DNA of 58,400 nt from Chloroflexota bacterium (GTDB lineage Bacteria > Chloroflexota > Anaerolineae > UBA4142), in NCBI GenBank assembly GCA_016219275.1, contig JACRBM010000037.1:1-58400 (forward strand), read 5' to 3'. This document shows, in pieces, positions 33,427-41,771 of this stretch. The first letter of the stretch is position 1. Each line of letters starts with the position of its first letter. Made by a program: the position numbers and the translations under genes. The notes under the pieces were generated by a model. The model made no database searches and was not told where the DNA came from. It was given only the letters and a program-made list of their open reading frames with translations.

Positions 33427-33666
33427 ATGCAGGAAACGGTAACGTTGAACGAGGTTCTCGACTTGGTCGCGCGTCTATCACCGCGCGACCAAGTGCGCTT
33501 GATCGAACGAGTCGCACCGCAAATCGAACGCGATTTGAGCCGCACCCGTACGCGCGCGTCACGCAAATCGTTACGTGGATTGTGGCGGGGTTTGGATATC
33601 ACCGAAGAAGAGATTGCTCAAGCGCGCCGCGAAATGTGGGCGAGTTTTCCCCGCGAGGATATATAA
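33427..33666 (+). CDS. Putative VapB-type antitoxin
   Basis: 79 residues, highly charged. MQETVTLNEVLDLVARLSPR starts with a short strand and helix typical of small antitoxins; the C-terminus (LWRGLDITEEEIAQARREMW) resembles the toxin-wrapping tail of addiction-module antitoxins paired with PIN toxins. Its stop codon abuts the toxin ATG. It should neutralise the toxin and repress the pair from the promoter just upstream. Confidence 0.75.
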   Translation: MQETVTLNEVLDLVARLSPRDQVRLIERVAPQIERDLSRTRTRASRKSLRGLWRGLDITEEEIAQARREMWASFPREDI

Positions 33667-34068
33667 ATGCCGGATGTCGTGACCGATACACATGGCTTGA
33701 TCTGGTATTTGGAAGACAGTCCACGGCTCAGTCACGCCGCGCGAGATGCATTTGACGCGTGCGATCGCGGCGAAAGTCTGGTTTACGTTCCTACGATTTG
33801 TTTGGTGGAAATCATCTATCTGCAAGGGAAGGGACGAATCTCGTCGGATCTCATGTCTCGGCTTGATGAGGAATTGCAGTCCGGAACTAGCAGCTTGGTT
33901 CTAGTAGACTTGACCACCGAGGTTGTGAATGCGCTCGTGCAAGTGCCGCGCGCTCACGTACCCGATCTACCTGATCGTATCATCGCCGCAACCGCACCCC
34001 ACCTTGGATTGTCTTTGATCAGTCGCGATCGCAAGATTCAGTCTTCCAACATCGCGACAATTTGGTAG
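33667..34068 (+). CDS. PIN-domain toxin (VapC-like)
   Basis: 133 residues. Acidic active-site residues of PIN ribonucleases are visible: Asp in VTDTHGLIWY, Glu in ICLVEIIYL, and Asp in VPDLPDRIIAATA; LSLISRDRKIQ near the end is also typical. VapC toxins cleave tRNA or rRNA. It is coupled to the antitoxin gene with no gap. Confidence 0.85.
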   Translation: MPDVVTDTHGLIWYLEDSPRLSHAARDAFDACDRGESLVYVPTICLVEIIYLQGKGRISSDLMSRLDEELQSGTSSLVLVDLTTEVVNALVQVPRAHVPDLPDRIIAATAPHLGLSLISRDRKIQSSNIATIW

Positions 34069-34076
34069 CCGGTTGT

Positions 34077-35261
34077 ATGCGCGTTCTCTTCATCACCGGC
34101 GAATTTCCGCCGATGCAAGGCGGCGTGGGCGCGTGCACTCTTGAGATTGCGCGCGCCCTCATCGCGCTGGGCGTTGAGGTGGGCGTACTAACTTCGACCA
34201 GAGCGGTCGGCGGTCAGTGGTCGGCGGTCAAGGTCTTGCCGGTCATTCATCACTGGGGCTGGTCGAGTTGGCGCAACATCGCGAAAACAATTCGCGAATT
34301 TGCCCCGGACCTCGCGCATATCCAATACCAAACCGGCGCGTTCGGAATGCACCCCGCCATCAACTTGCTCCCGCACCTTTTACCCTTATTTCCCTCATTT
34401 CCTTCCCACCCCCGCTTTGTCACCACCTTCCACGACCTCCGCGTTCCGTACCTCTTCCCCAAAGCCGGTCGCGTGCGCGACTGGGTCACGCGTGAACTCG
34501 CGCGTTCATCCGACGCGGTCATCGCGACGAACGACGAAGATTGCTCGAATCTCGAAACCTGGAACCTCAAACAACTTGCGCTGATTCCGATCGGGTCGAA
34601 CGTTCAAACTAACTTGCCAACCAACTATCAACGAACCGCATGGCGCGCGCAACTGGGAGTACGTGAGGATGAATCGCTCCTCTGCTACTTTGGTTTTCTC
34701 AACCAGAGCAAGGGTGGCGAGACGTTGATGCGCGCGCTCGCGCGCGTGCTGAACGCGAAACTGTTGATGATCGGCGGACAAACCGGCGCGAGCGACCCAA
34801 CGGATGTGGCGTACCTCGCACACGTGAAAGCGCTCATCGCCGAACTGGGGTTGACCGGCCGCGTGCTGTGGACCGATTTCACACCGGACGACATCGTTAC
34901 CGCGAATTTCCGCGCGTCCGATGTATGTGTTTTGCCGTATCGCGATGGCGCGTCGTACCGGCGTGGAACGTTGATGGCGGCGTTGGCGCATGGGTGCGCG
35001 ATTGTGACCACAGCCGTCAGTCGTCACTCGCCAGTCGCCAGTATGTTACCGCAGTTAAGTGATGGTGAAAATTGTTTGCTTGTGCCGCCGGATGACCCGG
35101 TTGTGCTCGCCGATGCGATTCAGCGCGCGCTGGCATCGTCTGAACTACGCGCGAAAATTGGCGCGGGCGCGCGCGAACTCGCGCAGCATTTCGCGTGGGA
35201 CAAGATCGCGCGGCAACATCTCGATTTGTACGCGCGGATGTTGGGGCAAGCAATTTCCTGA
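34077..35261 (+). CDS. GT4-family glycosyltransferase
   Basis: 394 residues, GT-B fold. FITGEFPPMQGGVGACTLEI at the N-terminus, DLAHIQYQT, LCYFGFLNQSKGGETLMRAL and VCVLPYRDGASYRRGTLMAA with AHGCAIVTT are GT4 hallmarks. I start at ATG 34077; an upstream TTG overlaps the vapC stop. At least four repeat-like segments are translated: 34206-34236, 34378-34407, 34547-34630 and 35015-35045. They sit in loops between fold elements. Likely role: assembly of surface polysaccharide. Confidence 0.85.
   Translation: MRVLFITGEFPPMQGGVGACTLEIARALIALGVEVGVLTSTRAVGGQWSAVKVLPVIHHWGWSSWRNIAKTIREFAPDLAHIQYQTGAFGMHPAINLLPHLLPLFPSFPSHPRFVTTFHDLRVPYLFPKAGRVRDWVTRELARSSDAVIATNDEDCSNLETWNLKQLALIPIGSNVQTNLPTNYQRTAWRAQLGVREDESLLCYFGFLNQSKGGETLMRALARVLNAKLLMIGGQTGASDPTDVAYLAHVKALIAELGLTGRVLWTDFTPDDIVTANFRASDVCVLPYRDGASYRRGTLMAALAHGCAIVTTAVSRHSPVASMLPQLSDGENCLLVPPDDPVVLADAIQRALASSELRAKIGAGARELAQHFAWDKIARQHLDLYARMLGQAIS
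34206..34236. repeat. Heptad repeat in the GT4 gene (GGTCGGC)
   Basis: GGTCGGC GGTCAGT GGTCGGC GGTCAAG GTC; translated as RAVGGQWSAVKV. Confidence 0.85.
34381..34404. repeat. 24-nt pyrimidine repeat in the GT4 gene
   Basis: Identical to the intergenic sequence at 27151-27174. It is translated as LLPLFPSFPS. Confidence 0.9.
35015..35045. repeat. Heptad repeat in the GT4 gene (CAGTCGC)
   Basis: CAGTCGT CACTCGC CAGTCGC CAGTATG; translated as AVSRHSPVASM. Confidence 0.75.
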
Positions 35262-35349
35262 TTGAATCGCTGAATCTCCAAGATTGGGACGGACATGCGC
35301 AAAGAGCCAACCGCTCGCCTAAAATCATGCTCCACATTTTGATACGCTG

Positions 35350-37209
35350 ATGCGTTCTCTCATTTTGAAAATTGCGCTCGGTTTTCTCGTCGCACTCGCG
35401 ATTGCGCTGTTCGCGTTCGCGGAGCCCGCGGCAGATTTGCCCATCATCGCGGAATTGCCGACCGCGACGATGGTCGCGCCCACCGAAAGCGCGCGCGCCG
35501 AAAACACGCCCACGCCGCGCGGCGAACCGACGCTCGCGCCGCGCGCCACGCCGACGAAAGCGATCCCCGTTTACGCGTCGCTCGATTTCCTGACCGATTA
35601 TCTCACGAATCGCACGCGCCCCAACATCTTGGAAGGCAAACCGTGGATCAACTCGTCCATCAACGTCGCACAACTCCAAGAGCAATTCAACGGCACAACG
35701 TTCTGGGATTTTTGGGGCGAAGAGGAAAAGTGGGAAACGACGAACCACATGTGGCAGGACGACGATGGCAAGTGGTCGCTCTACAAACAAGAGACGCTCA
35801 AGTTTCAGGGACGCGATGTGCCGGCGTACGTGCTCGTGGATCGCAAGGGACCGGGCGTGATGGATACGTTGTGGTTCACGCACGAAACGATTATTTTTCG
35901 CGGCGATGTGCGCAATCATTTGAACATCCTGGGTAAAGCCGGTCTGGAAGACATGGTGGACTGGGGCAACCTGCACAAGCTAGGAAATCTGCGCGTCGAG
36001 ATTGACGATCGCGTCGCGTACGATGGCGCGATTCGCGAGTGGTTTTCCGGCAACGCGCAACGGTTATCGCCCGACCTCGCCAGGATGTTCGTGTGGCGGT
36101 ACGGGCAGTACGGCGCATTCGGCAACATCATTCCACTGCCGTATCAAACACGACTCAAGGTTTCGGTGTACGGCGGCATGGATAAACCCAAGTGGTTCAT
36201 GGCAACCGGCATCACGCTCCCGCGCGAGACGCGCGTTAAACCGTACAGCGTGAACGATCTGCCGCGCGAAGAGATGGCTCAACTCGCGCAAAATGTTTTG
36301 CAACCAGAAAATTTCATTACTCAATTTCCGAATCTCCAGACACGCGAGCATACCACGCCCGCGCGCATCGAACTGAACGGCGCGGGCACGCTCCACGCGC
36401 TTCAATTCACGATTCCAAAGCAATCCGATCCAAAACAACTCGCGCTGCGCGTGCGGTACGGCGACGAGATCGGAATAGATTTGCCGTTCATCGCGTTCTT
36501 CACCGATCACGATTATATCGTCGCGCACCGCTCGACGCCCATCGGCGTCATCGAATCGCGCGACGCGTACATCTTCTACTGCAATTTTCCGATGCCGTAT
36601 CAAACCGGTATGACGATTGAACTCACGAGCAAGAGCGCGACGCCCATCACCTTGACTGCGCGCTTTGCCGCGTCGAACGAAACCGCGAACACACAGTTGC
36701 GCGCGGATTACAAATCGAATCAACGTCTGCAACCCTTCACGCCGGACTATCAGGTGAAATTGCCGGGGAATGGTAAACTCGTCGGCATCGTGTTCGTGAC
36801 CAAGGATCAAGATTTCAAAAAAGTACCGACGCGCAATTTGCCCGGCACGAATCAAGAAGACCCAGCCACGCATTCGTGGCCCAACGGGTATCTCGAATCC
36901 AATTTGAGTTTGGTAGATGGCGCGGGTAACGCGCGTCTGTACGGCGGCGATGAAGATTGGGCGGGCGGCGGTTATTACTTCAACCTGGGTTACACCGTTC
37001 CGAGCGGCGGCGGCAATCGTCCGTTCGCCGGCATCTTGCGTTATCGCGAAGCGGAAGACGGCTACGCGACGATCTATCGTTACTTTAGCGATCTCGCCGC
37101 GTTTCGTTTCAAGCGCGGTCTCACGCTGTCGTTTGGTCATGGCACCTGGCGCAACAATTACCCGGTAACGTATGGGACAACCGTGCTGTACTATCGCGAA
37201 CGCGAATGA
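35350..37209 (+). CDS. Exported DUF2961/GH172-like protein
   Basis: 619 residues. An N-terminal signal sequence (MRSLILKIALGFLVALAIAL) without a clear lipobox is followed by a Thr/Pro/Ala-rich linker to about residue 75. The body resembles DUF2961/GH172: KGPGVMDTLWFTHE, a strand-rich DLP...IELNGAG segment, LYGGDEDWAGGGYYFNLGY and the closing YRYFSDLAAFRFKRGL with SFGHGTW. In many family members the closing motif reads EHG; here the residue before HG is Gly. GH172 enzymes act on fructofuranosides and arabinofuranosides. It could be a polysaccharide-modifying enzyme or a binding protein. Confidence 0.65.
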   Translation: MRSLILKIALGFLVALAIALFAFAEPAADLPIIAELPTATMVAPTESARAENTPTPRGEPTLAPRATPTKAIPVYASLDFLTDYLTNRTRPNILEGKPWINSSINVAQLQEQFNGTTFWDFWGEEEKWETTNHMWQDDDGKWSLYKQETLKFQGRDVPAYVLVDRKGPGVMDTLWFTHETIIFRGDVRNHLNILGKAGLEDMVDWGNLHKLGNLRVEIDDRVAYDGAIREWFSGNAQRLSPDLARMFVWRYGQYGAFGNIIPLPYQTRLKVSVYGGMDKPKWFMATGITLPRETRVKPYSVNDLPREEMAQLAQNVLQPENFITQFPNLQTREHTTPARIELNGAGTLHALQFTIPKQSDPKQLALRVRYGDEIGIDLPFIAFFTDHDYIVAHRSTPIGVIESRDAYIFYCNFPMPYQTGMTIELTSKSATPITLTARFAASNETANTQLRADYKSNQRLQPFTPDYQVKLPGNGKLVGIVFVTKDQDFKKVPTRNLPGTNQEDPATHSWPNGYLESNLSLVDGAGNARLYGGDEDWAGGGYYFNLGYTVPSGGGNRPFAGILRYREAEDGYATIYRYFSDLAAFRFKRGLTLSFGHGTWRNNYPVTYGTTVLYYRERE

Positions 37210-37500
37210 CGCGGCGACTGCGCGCATAGCACTATCGCCCGCCAAGTGCCAGACTCGTTCGGCAATGTCGCATTTGTTTTTGCCACAGAAGCACACGGAA
37301 GCACACGGAAAATTATTTTCTCTTTCTGTGTGGCGCGAAGTGTGTGGCTAATCCAGAATTGGCAAACTTGCGACTTGGATTTCCCCGCAATTTCCATCGT
37401 TTTTTGCGCTTCCATTGGCAAATTCTGTCCCCGCTCGGCTTAACCGATTTTGATTTGCTTTGACACCGATTTGCAATCGGCGGCGACTGTGCGTGGACTC
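37210..37500. repeat. Gene-free stretch with a CACAGAAGCACACGGAA repeat
   Basis: No gene is visible. About 37281-37350 contains GCCACAGAAGCACACGGAAG followed by CACACGGAAA, then TTTCTGTGTGGC and GTGTGTGGC, a partial inverted repeat of dispersed-repeat type. Confidence 0.6.
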
Positions 37501-37506
37501 TAACTC

Positions 37507-37534
37507 TTGACAAAATCTATTTTTGTGGTATATT
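37507..37534 (+). promoter_or_regulatory. groESL promoter
   Basis: TTGACA, 16-nt spacer, TATATT (37529-37534), immediately upstream of the CIRCE element. Confidence 0.85.
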
Positions 37535-37544
37535 TTGCATCGTC

Positions 37545-37571
37545 TTAGCACTCATATCGGCAGAGTGCTAA
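37545..37571. promoter_or_regulatory. CIRCE operator (HrcA site)
   Basis: TTAGCACTC, exactly 9 nt, GAGTGCTAA: a perfect consensus CIRCE. It lies at the expected transcription start, so HrcA should repress groESL outside heat stress. Confidence 0.97.
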
Positions 37572-37609
37572 TAAATAAAACAACACCAAAATTTTTAAGG
37601 AGGTTTTGT

Positions 37610-37915
37610 ATGGCAGACAAGCTCAAACTTCGCCCTCTCGGAGATCGTTTGATCGTCGAGCCGCTCGATCAGGAAGAGAAAACCGCGGGCGGCATTTTGC
37701 TTCCCGAGACGGCGAAGGAAAAACCGCAAGAAGGTAAAGTGATCGCGGCGGGCGCGGGTCGCTGGGACGACGAAGGCAAAAAGCGCGTCGAGATGGATGT
37801 CAAGACGGGCGATGTCGTGATCTTCGCCAAGTACTCGGGCACCGAAATCAAGCTCAACGACAAAAAGGTTTTGATCTTGAGCGAAAAAGACGTGCTCGCA
37901 ATCGTCGAAAAGTAG
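37610..37915 (+). CDS. groES: Co-chaperonin GroES
   Basis: 101 residues. [20 protein letters not shown], the mobile-loop sequence [20 protein letters not shown] and the closing [15 protein letters not shown] are diagnostic. It caps the GroEL chamber. ATG 37610 has AAGGAGG upstream. The gap to groEL contains a dispersed hairpin repeat. Confidence 0.98.
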   Translation: MADKLKLRPLGDRLIVEPLDQEEKTAGGILLPETAKEKPQEGKVIAAGAGRWDDEGKKRVEMDVKTGDVVIFAKYSGTEIKLNDKKVLILSEKDVLAIVEK

Positions 37916-37921
37916 CCATGT

Positions 37922-37973
37922 CATTGCGAGTCGTGATGGCTTCGTCACAAACGCTCCGCGGCTCCTCGCAATG
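37922..37973. repeat. CATTGCGAG...CTCGCAATG repeat between groES and groEL
   Basis: A 9-bp outer stem with an internal GTGATGGCTTCGTCAC hairpin. It belongs to the same general class as the 16381 repeat. Confidence 0.85.
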
Positions 37974-38007
37974 TCAATTGAAGAAATAATTCAGGAGGAA
38001 TAAAACA

Positions 38008-39642
38008 ATGCCTGCCAAGCAACTGGCGTTCTCGGAAGAGGCACGCCGTCATTTGAAAATCGGTGTGGACACGATGGCGAACGCCGTCAAGACCACGCTC
38101 GGACCCAAGGGTCGCAACGTCGCGCTCGATAAAAAATTCGGCGCGCCGACCATCACGCACGATGGGGTGACCGTCGCGAAAGAAATCGAACTCGAAAATC
38201 CGTACGAAAACATGGGCGCGCAACTCCTCAAAGAAGCCGCGACCAAAACGAACGACGTCGCCGGTGATGGCACGACCACCGCGACCGTCCTCGCGCAAAC
38301 CATCGTCAACGAAGGTTTGAAGAACGTCGCCGCCGGCGCGAACCCGATGCTGTTGAAACGCGGCATCGAAAAAGGTACTGCCGTGCTCGTCGAAGCGATC
38401 AAAAAGATGGCGGTCCCGGTCAAGGGCAAGGAAGAGATCGCGAACGTCGCGGCGATTTCCGCGGCGGATCCCGCGATTGGTCAATTGCTCGCGGACGTGA
38501 TGGACAAGGTCGGCAAGGACGGCGTCATTACCGTCGAAGAAAGCAAGACCGGTCTCGCGTTCGAAACCGAGTACGTCGAAGGTATGCAAATTGATCGCGG
38601 CTACATCTCGCCGTATTTCGTCACGAATCCGGAACGCATGGAAGCGGTGCTCGAGAACGTTTACATTCTCATCACCGACAAGAAAATTTCCGCGCACACC
38701 GACATCGTGCCCCTGCTCGAAAAATTGGTGCAGATGGGCAAGCGCGAACTCGTCATCGTCGCAGAAGATGTGGACGGCGAGGCGCTCGCCACGCTCGTCT
38801 TGAACAAACTGCGCGGCATGTTGAACGTGATCGCAGTCAAGGCGCCCGGGTTTGGCGACCGCCGCAAGGAAATGTTGCGCGATATGGCGATCCTCACCGG
38901 CGGCAACGTCATCACCGAAGAAATGGGTCGCAAGTTGGAAACCGCGCAGATCAGCGATCTCGGCGTTTGCCGCAAGATCATCGCGACCAAGGACGACACG
39001 ACCTTTATCGAAGGCAACGGCTCGGACAAGGACATCAAGGGTCGCATCAACGAAATCAAAGCGCAAATTGACAAGACGACCTCCGATTACGACCGCGAGA
39101 AATTGCAAGAGCGACTTGCGAAACTCGCCGGCGGCGTCGCGGTGATTCGCGTTGGCGCGGCGACCGAGACCGAGTTGAAAGAAAAGAAACACCGCGTCGA
39201 AGACGCGTTGAGCGCAACCCGCGCGGCAGTCGAAGAAGGGATCGTGCCGGGTGGTGGCGTGGCGCTCGTGAACGTCATCTCCGCGCTCGACGGCGTGACC
39301 GCGTCCGGCGATGAGGCGACCGGCGTCGCGATCTTAAGGCGCGCGCTCGAAGAACCGCTTCGCCAACTCGCGGAAAACGCGGGACACGATGGCGCGGTAG
39401 TCATCCAAGACGTACGCCGGATGCAGAAGGACAAGAACAGCAATCACTACGGCTTTGATGTTCTCGCGGAAGATTACGTGGACCTGGTTGCCGCCGGCAT
39501 CATTGACCCGGCGAAGGTGACGCGCAGTGGTTTGGAAAACGCGGCATCCATCGCGGCGATGATCCTGACGACCGAAGCGTTGATCACGGACAAACCGGAG
39601 AAGGAAAAACCTGCTCCGATGCCGCAAATGCCCGAGTACTAA
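38008..39642 (+). CDS. groEL: Chaperonin GroEL
   Basis: 544 residues. ATP-site [23 protein letters not shown]-type N-terminus, [29 protein letters not shown], and [13 protein letters not shown]. The C-terminus ends [10 protein letters not shown] rather than a GGM-repeat tail, which is common outside Proteobacteria. It forms the double-ring folding machine with GroES. AGGAGG precedes ATG 38008. Confidence 0.98.
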   Translation: MPAKQLAFSEEARRHLKIGVDTMANAVKTTLGPKGRNVALDKKFGAPTITHDGVTVAKEIELENPYENMGAQLLKEAATKTNDVAGDGTTTATVLAQTIVNEGLKNVAAGANPMLLKRGIEKGTAVLVEAIKKMAVPVKGKEEIANVAAISAADPAIGQLLADVMDKVGKDGVITVEESKTGLAFETEYVEGMQIDRGYISPYFVTNPERMEAVLENVYILITDKKISAHTDIVPLLEKLVQMGKRELVIVAEDVDGEALATLVLNKLRGMLNVIAVKAPGFGDRRKEMLRDMAILTGGNVITEEMGRKLETAQISDLGVCRKIIATKDDTTFIEGNGSDKDIKGRINEIKAQIDKTTSDYDREKLQERLAKLAGGVAVIRVGAATETELKEKKHRVEDALSATRAAVEEGIVPGGGVALVNVISALDGVTASGDEATGVAILRRALEEPLRQLAENAGHDGAVVIQDVRRMQKDKNSNHYGFDVLAEDYVDLVAAGIIDPAKVTRSGLENAASIAAMILTTEALITDKPEKEKPAPMPQMPEY

Positions 39643-39670
39643 ATCGGTGAACGGCAAACAGTAAGCAGTA

Positions 39671-39712
39671 CACAGAAACCCCTCTCGCGATTGCGGGAGG
39701 GGTTTCTGTGTT
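39671..39712 (+). terminator. Terminator after groEL
   Basis: CACAGAAACCCCTC (39671-39684), 12-nt loop, exact reverse complement (39697-39710), then TT. It is preceded by heptad-like GTGAACG GCAAACA GTAAGCA GTACACA (39646-39673). Confidence 0.75.
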
Positions 39713-39730
39713 AGAGCGAATTCCACATTG

Positions 39731-39790
39731 GTTTACGGTGTGTATTTGAGACCTGTCAGGTTTTGAAAACCTGACAGGTCTGCCGTAAAC
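39731..39790. repeat. 33-nt perfect palindrome nested in an 8-bp inverted repeat
   Basis: AGACCTGTCAGGTTTT-G-AAAACCTGACAGGTCT (39749-39781) lies between GTTTACGG (39731-39738) and CCGTAAAC (39783-39790). It is located between the convergent groEL and HhH-GPD genes. Confidence 0.9.
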
Positions 39791-39804
39791 GCTACAAGAA
39801 TTTG

Positions 39805-40476
39805 CTAGGCGTGCGTATTCTTGCCGGTAGGACAGATCAAATGCAACGGACAGACGCCACACCGCGGCTTGGTCTTCTTGCAAATGTTTTTTCCCAGGGT
39901 GACGATGAGCGCGTGGTACTCGTTGAACAATTTTTCCTCGCGCGCGAGGTTCTCCATAAAAAGCGTTTGTAGTTCATCGTACGTCGCGTCCGCGCGCGCC
40001 AGACCCAGCCGCGCGAAAATCCGGCGTGTGTACGCGTCCACGACAAAGATCGGCTGGTGCGCCGCGTAGAGAATGATCGAGTCGGCGGTTTCGGGACCGA
40101 TGCCGTACACGCCGAGCAGTTGCTCGCGCAACGCTGCCGGGTCGCGCTGAAACAATCGCGCGAGATTGCCGCGATGTTCGTCAAACAGAAATCGAGTGAA
40201 CGCGTGGAGTTTCTTGGCTTTGAGGTTGAAATAACCGGACGGATGAATCAACTGCGCGAGCCGCGCCGTGGGCACACGATGCAACGCGGCAGGCGTGAGC
40301 AAGCGCGCCGCGCGCAAATTCGCCAACGCCTTTTCGACGTTCGTCCACGCGGTATCCTGCGTCAGAATCGCGCCGACGATGATCTCGAACGCGCCGCCAG
40401 TCGCGTGGGGCCACCAATGTTGCGCGCCAAAATGCGCGAACAAGCGCGCGTAAATATCGTTGAGATGATTTTGCAT
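39805..40476 (-). CDS. HhH-GPD DNA glycosylase of the endonuclease III type
   Basis: 223 residues. Helix-hairpin-helix LLGVYGIGPETADSIILYA, catalytic Asp in FVVDAYTRR, and a C-terminal [4Fe-4S] loop with the canonical C-x6-C-x2-C-x5-C spacing. Bifunctional Nth enzymes have GVGRKTA with the lyase Lys at this hairpin; here it is GPETA, so this is likely a monofunctional glycosylase, closer to the 3-methyladenine (MagIII-like) branch. ATG 40476 is chosen over an upstream TTG; neither has a strong ribosome site. Confidence 0.85.
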   Translation of the reverse strand: MQNHLNDIYARLFAHFGAQHWWPHATGGAFEIIVGAILTQDTAWTNVEKALANLRAARLLTPAALHRVPTARLAQLIHPSGYFNLKAKKLHAFTRFLFDEHRGNLARLFQRDPAALREQLLGVYGIGPETADSIILYAAHQPIFVVDAYTRRIFARLGLARADATYDELQTLFMENLAREEKLFNEYHALIVTLGKNICKKTKPRCGVCPLHLICPTGKNTHA

Positions 40477-40555
40477 TGCGCAAGATTGTAGCAAGGCAAA
40501 AGTGAAAAGTCAAAAGCTAAAAATCATCGCGCGGTCAGAATCACTTTTTAGTTGA

Positions 40556-40583
40556 TTGACACATTTCTCATTCGCGCTAGAAT
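40556..40583 (+). promoter_or_regulatory. Promoter of the HD hydrolase gene
   Basis: TTGACA, 16-nt spacer, TAGAAT. A GTGAAAA GTCAAAA GCTAAAA heptad run (40502-40522) lies just upstream. Confidence 0.75.
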
Positions 40584-40601
40584 GGCGGTACGGAGGCGAG
40601 G

Positions 40602-41231
40602 ATGAATCAACGCGCAAGGTACCTGCACGAAGTCGGCATGCTCAACCTGACCCCACGCTCGGGCTTGGCGTTTCTCGGCAGCGGCGCGCAATCCGTGTCC
40701 GAGCACACACTGCGGATGTTGCACGTCGCGTTCGTCCTCGCGCGGATGAGCGATCAACCGATAGACGAATTGCAGTTGTTGCATCTCGTCATGTTCCACG
40801 ATTTGCCCGAAGCGCGCACCGGCGATCACAACTATGTGAACCGCAAGTACGTGCACGAAGATCTGGACCAACTGCTCGCCGATGGCGCGCGCGAGTGGGC
40901 GCACGGGGACGAACTCGTCGCGTACATCCGCGAATTCGAGGACGCGCAAACTCCCGCTGCACGGCTCGCCAAAGACGCCGACCAACTCGAACTCTTGCTC
41001 GTCCTCAAACGCGAAGCCGACCTGGGCAACCCGCACGTCGCCGACTGGGTCACGCCGTTACTCGCGCGATTAAAAACGGACGCGGGCAAGCAACTCGCGC
41101 AGGAAATTCTTGCGACGCGCTGGGACGAATGGTGGTTCAACAACAAGGACGATCCGCATTGGGTGCATGGCAAGGCGAGTCAGTCCTCCGCCCAACATCC
41201 CAAACGTCGCCGCCAGAAAATCAAACCGTGA
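40602..41231 (+). CDS. HD-domain hydrolase (HDDC2/5'-nucleotidase-like)
   Basis: 209 residues. Metal ligands are His in SVSEHTLRML, His-Asp in MFHDLPEARTGDH and a later Asp in KDADQLELLL. This spacing and the EARTGDH motif match the HDDC2/YfbR-type nucleotidases, which dephosphorylate deoxynucleoside 5'-monophosphates. The C-terminal tail is basic (HPKRRRQKIKP). GGAGGCGAGG lies before ATG 40602. Monocistronic by spacing. Confidence 0.82.
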   Translation: MNQRARYLHEVGMLNLTPRSGLAFLGSGAQSVSEHTLRMLHVAFVLARMSDQPIDELQLLHLVMFHDLPEARTGDHNYVNRKYVHEDLDQLLADGAREWAHGDELVAYIREFEDAQTPAARLAKDADQLELLLVLKREADLGNPHVADWVTPLLARLKTDAGKQLAQEILATRWDEWWFNNKDDPHWVHGKASQSSAQHPKRRRQKIKP

Positions 41232-41236
41232 TTAAC

Positions 41237-41282
41237 TTGACCTCTTAGGTAACGCGTGCTATAATATCTCTAGTTACCTAAG
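41237..41282. promoter_or_regulatory. Promoter bracketed by a 10-bp perfect inverted repeat
   Basis: TTGACC (41237-41242), 17-nt spacer, TATAAT (41260-41265). CTTAGGTAAC (41244-41253) and GTTACCTAAG (41273-41282) are exact inverted copies flanking the -10, as an operator would. Confidence 0.75.
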
Positions 41283-41304
41283 CAATTTCTCCCATTTCAC
41301 CGCG

Positions 41305-41337
41305 CGTTGAATTCGTTCCAACGCGCGGGTGAGTCTT
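41305..41337 (+). other. 5' leader hairpin of the 41360 gene
   Basis: CGCGCGTTG and CAACGCGCG with flanking CACC/GGTG form a stable hairpin in the leader, shortly before the ATG. It may be structural or regulatory. Confidence 0.45.
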
Positions 41338-41359
41338 CGCCACTGGTGAGAGGCAAGCT

Positions 41360-41710
41360 ATGCCGCGTGCAAAGAAATCACCCAGTCCACTCGAAAAACT
41401 AAGCGAAAAAGAAATCGAAAAACTGCGCGAGATTGACGACCGCTTGCGTCGCGTCGTGCAAGAACGCCGCACCAGTCTCCCGCGTCCCGCCGTGCATGCC
41501 GAGCAAAGTTTCGGCTCGATTACGTTTCGCTACGAGACGGTGCGCTGCGGCAAAGCGAATTGCACGCGTTGCCCGCACGGTCCATACTGGTACGCGTACT
41601 GGAAAGAAAATGGGCGCACGCGCTCGCGCTATGTCGGACGCGTACTGCCGGACAAGGCGCGCGAAGCGTATGAAGCGAAACAACGCGCGCGGTTGGAGAA
41701 AAAGTCGTAA
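41360..41710 (+). CDS. Small Cys-containing protein, DUF6788-like
   Basis: 116 residues. A charged N-terminal helix (EKLSEKEIEKLREIDDRLRR) is followed by a compact domain FGSITFRYETVRCGKANCTR with CPHGPYWYAYWKENGRTRSR and YVGR. The Cys residues (VRCGKANCTRC) and His could bind zinc. Proteins with this core are frequent in Chloroflexota and cyanobacteria next to mobile or regulatory genes; no function is known to me. Its promoter has a conspicuous inverted repeat. Confidence 0.65.
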   Translation: MPRAKKSPSPLEKLSEKEIEKLREIDDRLRRVVQERRTSLPRPAVHAEQSFGSITFRYETVRCGKANCTRCPHGPYWYAYWKENGRTRSRYVGRVLPDKAREAYEAKQRARLEKKS

Positions 41711-41712
41711 AA

Positions 41713-41759
41713 GGCAAAGCGTAAAACGTCAGTGGGGCGTTTTACGTTTTGCGTTTTTC
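41713..41759. repeat. Heptad hairpin (AAACGTC/CGTTTTA)
   Basis: AAAGGCA AAGCGTA AAACGTC on one side, CGTTTTA CGTTTTG CGTTTTT on the other; it forms a stem across about 10 nt. Confidence 0.85.
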
Positions 41760-41771
41760 CCGGAGTCACGG

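Noticed and set aside
37945-39192. Long open frame opposite groEL
   Set aside because: An antisense shadow of a highly conserved gene; no motifs.
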